From the NCBI GenBank assembly GCA_028707655.1, contig JAQWAN010000049.1:1-10461 (forward strand): a stretch of DNA of 10,461 nt, in the 5' to 3' direction. The notes below the pieces were generated by a model. It made no database searches, had not been told where the DNA came from, and saw nothing but the letters and a program-made list of their open reading frames with translations. The translations under genes and the position numbers were made by a program. Shown here piece by piece: positions 1 through 4,955 of this stretch; the first letter of the stretch is position 1; the number at the start of each line of letters is the position of its first letter. The DNA comes from Bacteroidaceae bacterium. GTDB taxonomy: Bacteria > Bacteroidota > Bacteroidia > Bacteroidales > Bacteroidaceae.

Positions 1-324
1 CTGTGCTTGTACACCTTGTGTAGCATCTACAATCAACAAGGCACCTTCACAAGCCGCTATCGATCGAGATACCTCGTATGAAAAATCAACATGTCCTGGA
101 GTATCAATTAGGTTGAGGATATAATTCTCGCCATGATACAGTTGTTCCATCTGTATGGCATGACTCTTAATTGTGATTCCTCTTTCTCTCTCAAGGTCCA
201 TATCATCGAGCATTTGACCACCAGTCACCTTTATAGTTTTTGTATACTCTAATAATCGATCGGCAAGAGTTGACTTTCCATGATCAATATGTGCTATAAT
301 ACAAAAATTACGTATTTTTTTCAT
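1..324 (-). CDS. lepA: Elongation factor 4 (LepA) GTPase, N-terminal fragment
   Basis: Only the first 108 codons are present; the gene continues past the left edge. The translation shows a translational-GTPase G domain: the P-loop AHIDHGKS at residues 11-18, the switch I element RGITI at 48-52 and the G3 motif DTPGH at 74-78. The stretch LDDMDLERERGITIKSHAIQ (about 39-58) and the segment VSRSIAACEGALLIVD are typical of LepA rather than EF-G, TypA or EF-Tu. LepA is a ribosome-associated GTPase linked to translation fidelity, initiation and 30S biogenesis. The start ATG (322-324) gives the normal LepA N-terminus, begins a few residues before the P-loop, and lies about 25 nt downstream of a TAnnTTTG box with a purine-rich aaaagga leader. 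It is preceded by a terminator for the upstream gene, so it is probably transcribed separately. Family identification is very secure. Confidence 0.95.
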   Translation of the reverse strand, partial: MKKIRNFCIIAHIDHGKSTLADRLLEYTKTIKVTGGQMLDDMDLERERGITIKSHAIQMEQLYHGENYILNLIDTPGHVDFSYEVSRSIAACEGALLIVDATQGVQAQ

Positions 325-349
325 GTTTATCCTTTTCTTATTTTAGGCG

Positions 350-357
350 CAAATATA
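350..357 (-). promoter_or_regulatory. Putative lepA promoter, -7 box
   Basis: On the minus strand this reads TATATTTG, an exact match to the Bacteroidota -7 consensus TAnnTTTG, about 25 nt before the lepA ATG. The expected -33 region falls on the T-run of the preceding terminator (about 374-377, TTTT), so the -33 element is poor. Confidence 0.5.
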
Positions 358-370
358 CACAAAATAGAGC

Positions 371-414
371 AATAAAAAAGGCGTTAAACCATAATAAAAT
401 GATTTATCGCCTTT
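371..414 (-). terminator. Intrinsic terminator after the winged-helix gene
   Basis: Read on the minus strand, AAAGGCG (408-414) pairs with CGCCTTT (377-383). A 2-nt internal bulge and a second helix follow, AAATCA with TGGTTT including one G-T pair, closed by an 8-nt loop. The right arm runs into a TTTTTT tract. It lies 24 nt after the stop of the 65-residue gene and before lepA. An arm-plus-U-tract layout on this strand fits a Rho-independent terminator. Confidence 0.65.
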
Positions 415-438
415 ATTTAATCTGTGTAGAAGAAACTG

Positions 439-636
439 CTAAATAAGCTTTATAAAAAACTCTTTTCCTTGCTCCTCAATCGTTATTTTTTCCTCTCTTA
501 ACAACCATCCTAGGCCTAAGAAAAGTTCTTTGTCAATTAGTTTTGTTAAACGCTTAACTTGTTTATTGGTTAATCCTTCCGTTCCACTTAAAGCTGTCCA
601 AATTTTACCAGCAATGCTTCCTGCATTTAGTTCCAT
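439..636 (-). CDS. Small winged helix-turn-helix protein (DUF2582/PF10771-like)
   Basis: This 65-residue protein resembles the Bacteroidota winged-helix family Pfam PF10771 (DUF2582). An N-terminal helix of the form NAGSIAGKIWTALS (residues 4-17) is followed by a helix-turn-helix built around LTNKQVKRLTKLIDKELFLG (22-41), the family hallmark GWLLREEKI (43-51) and a short beta wing ending in FFIKL. The length is normal for the family, so it is not a fragment. It has no catalytic or sensor domain; a DNA-binding or protein-interaction role is inferred from fold only, and no target is known. The upstream region contains a TATATTTG -7 box and clustered inverted repeats that could be an autoregulatory operator, though this is only inference. 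A terminator follows the gene, so it is probably a monocistronic unit. Confidence 0.85.
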   Translation of the reverse strand: MELNAGSIAGKIWTALSGTEGLTNKQVKRLTKLIDKELFLGLGWLLREEKITIEEQGKEFFIKLI

Positions 637-697
637 AACTTTATTTGTTTTATATTACTACTAAAAGATTTTTCGTCATCCGCTTGTATCCGCACAA

Positions 698-705
698 CAA
701 ATATA
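698..705 (-). promoter_or_regulatory. Putative promoter of the winged-helix gene, -7 box
   Basis: The minus strand reads TATATTTG, matching TAnnTTTG exactly, about 60 nt upstream of the ATG at 636. There is no clear TTTG -33 box; the -33 position is occupied by the 18-bp palindrome at 712-729, which could be an operator overlapping the promoter. Confidence 0.5.
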
Positions 706-711
706 CATTCT

Positions 712-760
712 ATATGTTATATAACATATTAAATAGCATATCGGTTAACGATATTTAACC
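712..760. repeat. Cluster of inverted repeats upstream of the winged-helix gene
   Basis: Three inverted repeats lie in 49 bp. The first is the perfect 18-bp palindrome ATATGTTATATAACATAT (712-729). The second is ATATCG/CGATAT with a 5-nt spacer (738-754). The third, overlapping it, is GGTTAA/TTAACC with a 6-nt spacer (743-760). The half-site ATATGyTAT also occurs a third time at 733-741 (minus strand), 12 bp from the half-site at 721-729. Position just upstream of a -7 box suggests protein binding sites. Together with 637-697 and 761-839, where I see no gene, this forms the longest non-coding stretch in the window. Confidence 0.6.
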
Positions 761-839
761 TTAAAAGCTAAAAGTATTACATTTATGTTTCAATTTGGTT
801 TTTTCACAACAAAATAGCTTTACACCTACACTCGCTTTA

Positions 840-1295
840 CTACTTTTTACGCAGTAGATGTTCACTCCAGATGGTAGCGGCCTCTTCTACAATCTTTGGA
901 CAGGGACGAACCGCATAATAAGCCTCCGTACGTGCTTCTGGTTTAGATATAACGGGTTCAGCTTGGTCCAACCCAAGTAGTTCTCTACAAACTAAGGAAC
1001 CATTACGCTCTTTAAAACGTTCTGCTAACGTCTGCACTAACGCATAGTTTGCTTCTTTGCTTTCTGCATCTGATCCATTTTGCGCCGATTTTTCTAATCC
1101 CGCCAAGATAAACATACCACAAGCAGCACCACATGTTTCGCGCATGCGACCAATACCACCACCAAAAGAGGCAGATATTCCACACGCTTGTTCGTGTGTA
1201 AAGCCATACATATCTGCAAAGGCAAGAAACACAGATTGTGCACAGTTGTATCCACTGTTAAAATTATCTACTGCATTTTGTATTCTATCTTTCAT
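840..1295 (-). CDS. C_GCAxxG_C_C family probable redox protein
   Basis: This 151-residue protein has the pattern of the C_GCAxxG_C_C family (TIGR01909/PF09719). Conserved Cys include Cys18 in YNCAQSV, Cys38, the pair Cys55/Cys59 in ETCGAACGMFILAG, Cys103 and Cys132 near the end. A glycine-rich GGGIGRMRE segment precedes the Cys pair. The family is thought to bind a metal or redox cofactor, but its substrate is not established. No signal peptide is seen, so it is probably cytoplasmic. An in-frame ATG 14 codons upstream (1335-1337) exists. I prefer the ATG at 1293-1295 because it gives the usual N-terminus MKDRIQNAVDNF, and because a consensus promoter (1345-1375) would start transcription almost on the upstream ATG, leaving it leaderless. 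The gene sits alone between lipB and the winged-helix gene. Confidence 0.88.
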   Translation of the reverse strand: MKDRIQNAVDNFNSGYNCAQSVFLAFADMYGFTHEQACGISASFGGGIGRMRETCGAACGMFILAGLEKSAQNGSDAESKEANYALVQTLAERFKERNGSLVCRELLGLDQAEPVISKPEARTEAYYAVRPCPKIVEEAATIWSEHLLRKK

Positions 1296-1344
1296 TTTTC
1301 TATTATATATTACTAAGATTCTATTATCTACTGCCATTTGCTTG

Positions 1345-1375
1345 CAAAATTACATTCTATAACAACAGAAACAAA
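1345..1375 (-). promoter_or_regulatory. Consensus Bacteroidota promoter of the C_GCAxxG_C_C gene
   Basis: On the minus strand TTTG (1372-1375) is separated by 19 bp from TAATTTTG (1345-1352). This is an exact match to the TTTG-N(17-23)-TAnnTTTG promoter of Bacteroidota. The predicted transcript start is near 1338-1340, which supports translation from the ATG at 1295 rather than at 1337. This is the best-matched promoter in the window. Confidence 0.7.
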
Positions 1376-1385
1376 ACTTTTGTAA

Positions 1386-1418
1386 AGATAAGTGGCAAAA
1401 AAGTAGTTCAGCTTATCT
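1386..1418 (-). terminator. Possible hairpin just after lipB
   Basis: AGATAAG (1386-1392) and CTTATCT (1412-1418) form a 7-bp inverted repeat around a 19-nt loop, beginning 1 nt after the lipB stop codon. Downstream on the minus strand only TTTAC follows, with no good U tract. It may stabilise the 3' end or be a weak terminator. Confidence 0.3.
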
Positions 1419-1419
1419 A

Positions 1420-2097
1420 CTAGACTGCGCTTTTGCTCTTTTTTAACAAAAGTTGCACCAATTCATCTTGTAATTGCAGTTGAACCGCCTTCGTATCCAA
1501 TGTACGTCCCACCTCCTTTTCTAGAGAGGTTACCCCCTTGTCTAAAAAACCACAGGGATGGATATAACTAAAATAGCGTAAATCAGTGGCTACATTAAAT
1601 GCCAATCCGTGCATCGTAACGAAGTGACTACACTTTACACCAATAGCACAAATCTTTCGTTCTTTGGGTGTATCTATATCTAACCAAACACCCGTGGCTC
1701 CCTTTAAGCGAGTAGCAACCACATCAAACTTGGCACAAACACGTATCACCGCCTCCTCTAAAAGATGAATATAGTCTTTTAAGCCAAGATTAAAATGCAG
1801 CAAGTCAATAATAGGATAACATACAATCTGCCCAGGGCCATGATACGTAATATCCCCTCCTCTATCGGTATAAAACAGAGAAGCCCCCATCTCTTGGAGC
1901 TGCGTTTCATTTAATAACATATTGGTAGACTTTCCATGTTTACCTAAGGTATACACATGTGGATGCGAACAAAACACAACGGTATCCTCACAAGGAACGC
2001 CCGCCTTTTTCTGCTCCATGCAGTGCGCAAATAAATCCTCCTGTTGCTGCCATGCCTGTGCATAGTCTATTTCTGACCAATCTTGTGTAAGAATCAT
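1420..2097 (-). CDS. lipB: Octanoyl-[acyl-carrier-protein]:protein N-octanoyltransferase LipB
   Basis: LipB transfers octanoate from acyl carrier protein to lipoyl-domain lysines of 2-oxoacid dehydrogenases and the glycine cleavage H protein, the first step of endogenous lipoate synthesis; LipA then inserts sulfur. The 225-residue product shows the family signature RGGDITYHGPGQ (79-90), a conserved Lys148 in RKICAIG, HGLAFNV (163-169) and the catalytic Cys182 in HPCG (180-183). The length is normal. The open frame extends 22 codons further upstream, but that part lies inside purT. The ATG at 2095-2097 gives the family's usual N-terminus and sits one nucleotide after the purT stop (TAGTATG), pointing to translational coupling within a purT-lipB operon. 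No lipA or lipoate-dependent enzyme is visible nearby. The protein is cytoplasmic. Confidence 0.95.
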   Translation of the reverse strand: MILTQDWSEIDYAQAWQQQEDLFAHCMEQKKAGVPCEDTVVFCSHPHVYTLGKHGKSTNMLLNETQLQEMGASLFYTDRGGDITYHGPGQIVCYPIIDLLHFNLGLKDYIHLLEEAVIRVCAKFDVVATRLKGATGVWLDIDTPKERKICAIGVKCSHFVTMHGLAFNVATDLRYFSYIHPCGFLDKGVTSLEKEVGRTLDTKAVQLQLQDELVQLLLKKSKSAV

Positions 2098-2098
2098 A

Positions 2099-3265
2099 CT
2101 ATTGGATATTGATTTGTTGTGCCAAGTGTTTTGCTTTTTTCCGAACAGCCAAAAGGTCGCCATCTAACGGTGCATAACAGAGTGTAATTCCCATACGTCG
2201 ATTGATGCGCGTAAAAGGCTTACCAAAAATGCGTATGTAGCAATTCCCCTCCGCCGTTACCTTCTCTAATCCAGAATAGCAGGGCATAGCAGCACAAGCA
2301 ATGGGTGATAAGATAGCCGCACTTGCCCCTATTCTATCTAACGTGATAGGTGCAATAGGTAGATGAAGCATAGCATATAGATGGAGTTCAAACTCGCTGA
2401 GATGTTGTGTTCCTGCCAAGGTAACCATTCCTGTATCATGTGGACGAGGAGAGAGCTCAGAGAAATAAACCCCTTTTTCGTGACTTAAGAAAAACTCTAC
2501 TCCCCAAAGCCCGGCACCACCAAGTGCTCTTGTCACCTTCTCCGCCATCTCCTGAGCAGCAAGTAAATGCGAATGAGCTACAGGAGCAGGTTGAAAGCTT
2601 TCTTGATAATCACCTCCCTTTTGTACATGTCCAATAGGTGGACAAAAAAGAGTAGGACCATCTTGTTGCGTTACCGTGAGTAGTGTTATCTCACTGTCAA
2701 AGCTAATAAATTCCTCTACAATCAGCTCTTTGATATCACCCCTACTGCCATTACAGCCATATTCCCAAGCAGGAGCTACATCCTCTTGCGAGCGTACCAA
2801 CGATTGCCCCTTACCCGAGGATGACATCAACGGTTTTATCACACAGGGATAACCAATAGCATCGGCCGCTTCCTGCAGCTCAGCCAAAGAAGTAGCATAC
2901 TGATAACGAGCCGTCTTCAGTCCTAATTCTTTTGCAGCTAAATCCCGAATAGCCTTTCTATTCATCGTATAGTTTACCGCTTTAGCACTTGGCACAACCT
3001 GTATGCCCTGCTCTTCAAATGTATATAGACACTCCGTTCGTATAGCCTCTATCTCTGGAACAATAAGGTCGGGCTGATGTTTGGCAACAGCCGCTGTTAA
3101 CGCTTTAGCATCTAACATATCAAACACCTCAAAGGCATCTGCCACCTGCATGGCTGGTGCATTTCTATAAGAATCACATGCCACCACGTATAAACCTATT
3201 CGTTTAGCAGCAATCACCAACTCTTTTCCCAACTCACCGGAGCCTAATAACAGTATTTTCTTCAT
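2099..3265 (-). CDS. purT: Formate-dependent phosphoribosylglycinamide formyltransferase (GAR transformylase 2)
   Basis: PurT makes formyl-GAR from GAR, formate and ATP in purine synthesis, bypassing the folate-dependent PurN. The 388-residue ATP-grasp protein closely follows the E. coli family. It has an N-terminal nucleotide-like fold with GSGELGKE (8-15), VPEIEAI (69-75) and MNRKAIRDLAA (101-111). The ATP-grasp P-loop SSSGKGQS lies at 148-155. Candidate metal-binding Glu257 (in GVEFF) and Glu270 fall just before and within the hallmark FSELSPRPHDTGMVTL (268-283). The C-terminal lid ends normally. The ATG at 3263-3265 gives MKKILLLGSGELGKE, slightly shorter than E. coli as in many homologues. 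An intrinsic terminator ends 12 nt before the start, and no clear TAnnTTTG promoter is present in the gap, so how it is transcribed is unclear. lipB follows by 1 nt. Confidence 0.96.
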   Translation of the reverse strand: MKKILLLGSGELGKELVIAAKRIGLYVVACDSYRNAPAMQVADAFEVFDMLDAKALTAAVAKHQPDLIVPEIEAIRTECLYTFEEQGIQVVPSAKAVNYTMNRKAIRDLAAKELGLKTARYQYATSLAELQEAADAIGYPCVIKPLMSSSGKGQSLVRSQEDVAPAWEYGCNGSRGDIKELIVEEFISFDSEITLLTVTQQDGPTLFCPPIGHVQKGGDYQESFQPAPVAHSHLLAAQEMAEKVTRALGGAGLWGVEFFLSHEKGVYFSELSPRPHDTGMVTLAGTQHLSEFELHLYAMLHLPIAPITLDRIGASAAILSPIACAAMPCYSGLEKVTAEGNCYIRIFGKPFTRINRRMGITLCYAPLDGDLLAVRKKAKHLAQQINIQ

Positions 3266-3277
3266 TTCATAGAATTT

Positions 3278-3313
3278 AAAAACGCCTTTCTCTGTTGAAG
3301 CAGAAAAAGACGT
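3278..3313 (-). terminator. Strong intrinsic terminator between the DUF4301 gene and purT
   Basis: On the minus strand ACGTCTTTTTCTG (3301-3313) pairs along its full 13 bases with CAGAGAAAGGCGT (3282-3294), with two G-U pairs, around a CTTCAA loop, and is followed by TTTTT. On the plus strand the two wobble positions become C-A mismatches, so the hairpin is directed to minus-strand RNA. It begins 6 nt after the DUF4301 stop and ends only 12 nt before the purT ATG. Confidence 0.75.
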
Positions 3314-3319
3314 GATAAT

Positions 3320-4840
3320 TTAATATTGATGTTGTTCGCGTAATAAATCGTTGATTGTTTTTACGGGATTAAAAGTGGCAAGTGGCACCTCTACAAAGAT
3401 GGTATTCCAATCGCTCATGGCCCCATTCCACAACCCCGGTAGTTCTAAAGCCTTTAAATTTTTCCCATTTTTAGATTTATATGAGATAAACCCAGTAGAC
3501 CGATCTACATAATCAGGCAGATGAAAAGGTGCCCCCTTGTAGTCGCGTAAGCCGCACACCAAGTCCACAGGATTAAAATGTGTGCCTTGTGTAAACATCT
3601 GCTTATCCACTTCGTTACTCCTATCTATCTGTGAGCTCTCTAGTATATGTAGTGACACACTACCATCCTTAGCATATACCCAGAATGGTCCACCACCCGG
3701 TTCTCCCACATTCTTTACCATTCCACAAACACGGATCGGACGGTTCAACTTTTTTCGAAGAATCGCCACACGTGTTGCCACATCTTGCGTTGGTAAAACC
3801 GCATTTCTAACAAATAGCTGGTTCTCTAAGAAGAGGGTCATCTCCTGCAACTCTTTTTCGGTATAGCTCCCCTTATCCAATAGATTAAGGTATTGAAAAC
3901 ACTGTTTTTGAAGTGTCACCAACAGACCAGCCAACACCTGTTTATAGCGCACTGTCTCCTCCTTTAACCGGTCGGGCACCACATTGTCAATATTCTTGAT
4001 AAAGACAACATCTGCAGCAATATCATTTAAGTTTTCTAACAATGCACCATGTCCACCAGGACGGAAGAGCAGTGTATCCTCTATATGGAGTGGTTGATTC
4101 TCTAAATCAACAGCAATAGTATCTGTTGTTGGTTTCTGTTCGGAGAAAGAGATTGAAAAATCGATGGAGAAAAGCTTCTTATAACGGTCTATCACCTCTT
4201 TAACCTTCTGTTCAAAGAGTGCACGATGTTCGGCAGAAACGGTAAAATGCAGGGTTGCTGTCTGCTCACTGTTTACGGCATAACGGGCAGCCTCTACAAG
4301 ATGCTCTTCGAGTGAAGTACGTGCTGTTTTGCCATCCGAATGAAATAGCAATAATCCTTTTGGCAATGCACCATAATTTAATCCCTTTTCATCTAATAGA
4401 TTGCTAACAACCACTCTATATTGCTTCTCTTGCAGGAGTTCTGCAATCGATTTTTTTTCATTTTTCAGACAAACCTCATTCAGCTCCGAAAAGAAAGCAA
4501 AATTGGCTATTTTATCAAAAAACTGTAACTCAAAAGAGGTTTTTGGCTCCATTCTGTCTGCATCCAAGAAGGCAAATAGATCCTTAAACATTCTACTTGC
4601 AGCCCCAGAAGCAGGAACAAACTTAACAATGGAATGCGAACCAGTGGTATACTTTTTCCAGTTTTCTATGTAACTGTTTTCTTCTGCAACGGAGAAACAG
4701 GCAATACCATGTTCTACCGAAGCCGCCGCCTTAAGCTTTAAAAAGGGGAACCCCTCTTCAAAACATTTTAATTGCGCTTTAATCTCTTTCTCAGAAATAC
4801 CTTTTTTAGCTAAAAGGATTCTATCGTGGTGTGTTAGCAT
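3320..4840 (-). CDS. DUF4301 family protein, possible sugar-nucleotide pyrophosphorylase-like enzyme
   Basis: The 506-residue soluble protein matches the Bacteroidota family DUF4301 (PF14134), whose function is not established. Motifs visible in order are FVPASGAASRMFKDL (74-88), GALPKGLLLFH (157-167), a predicted strand TLHFTVS (196-202), FRPGGHGALLENLND (259-273), VFIKNIDNVVPD (279-290), NVGEPGGGPFWVY (377-389) and HFNPVDLVCGLRDYKG (421-436). The first motif resembles the glycine-rich activating loop of nucleotidyltransferases. The PKGL, GG-HGAL and NIDN motifs recall UDP-sugar pyrophosphorylases. That makes a GT-A-like nucleotidyl- or phospho-transfer enzyme plausible, but it is inference. 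No signal peptide or membrane segment is seen. A TACATTTG box lies about 40 nt before the start, and a terminator follows the stop, suggesting a separate transcript. It is divergent from the RSH gene. Length appears full; no damage is seen. Confidence 0.88.
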   Translation of the reverse strand: MLTHHDRILLAKKGISEKEIKAQLKCFEEGFPFLKLKAAASVEHGIACFSVAEENSYIENWKKYTTGSHSIVKFVPASGAASRMFKDLFAFLDADRMEPKTSFELQFFDKIANFAFFSELNEVCLKNEKKSIAELLQEKQYRVVVSNLLDEKGLNYGALPKGLLLFHSDGKTARTSLEEHLVEAARYAVNSEQTATLHFTVSAEHRALFEQKVKEVIDRYKKLFSIDFSISFSEQKPTTDTIAVDLENQPLHIEDTLLFRPGGHGALLENLNDIAADVVFIKNIDNVVPDRLKEETVRYKQVLAGLLVTLQKQCFQYLNLLDKGSYTEKELQEMTLFLENQLFVRNAVLPTQDVATRVAILRKKLNRPIRVCGMVKNVGEPGGGPFWVYAKDGSVSLHILESSQIDRSNEVDKQMFTQGTHFNPVDLVCGLRDYKGAPFHLPDYVDRSTGFISYKSKNGKNLKALELPGLWNGAMSDWNTIFVEVPLATFNPVKTINDLLREQHQY

Positions 4841-4877
4841 AGTGATTCATTTTTTATAGTATATATCACATTTACTG

Positions 4878-4885
4878 CAAATGTA
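4878..4885 (-). promoter_or_regulatory. Putative promoter of the DUF4301 gene, -7 box
   Basis: The minus strand reads TACATTTG, an exact TAnnTTTG match, 37 nt before the DUF4301 ATG at 4840. The -33 region is poor. The box overlaps the ATG of the longest relA reading frame (4881), one reason to prefer the later relA start. Confidence 0.5.
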
Positions 4886-4928
4886 TAAAAAAACAGGAGT
4901 ACATCCCCTCTTTTTCGGGAAAAATTGG

Positions 4929-4936
4929 TACTTTTA
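4929..4936 (+). promoter_or_regulatory. Putative relA promoter, -7 box
   Basis: TACTTTTA matches TAnnTTTG at 7 of 8 positions and lies 19 nt before the ATG at 4956; no clear -33 TTTG is seen. If used, the transcript would begin near 4943, so the upstream in-frame ATG (4881) would not be in the message. Confidence 0.4.
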
Positions 4937-4955
4937 CATCATAAAACTAAAAAAG

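Noticed and set aside
637..839. Possible small gene or RNA in the longest non-coding stretch
   Set aside because: Both strands are broken by frequent stops, no start with a coding-like frame is seen, and the visible structure fits promoter and operator elements.
2098..2163. N-terminal extension of lipB by 22 codons, overlapping purT
   Set aside because: It is not LipB-like, lies within the conserved end of purT, and the ATG at 2097 gives the usual family N-terminus right after the purT stop.
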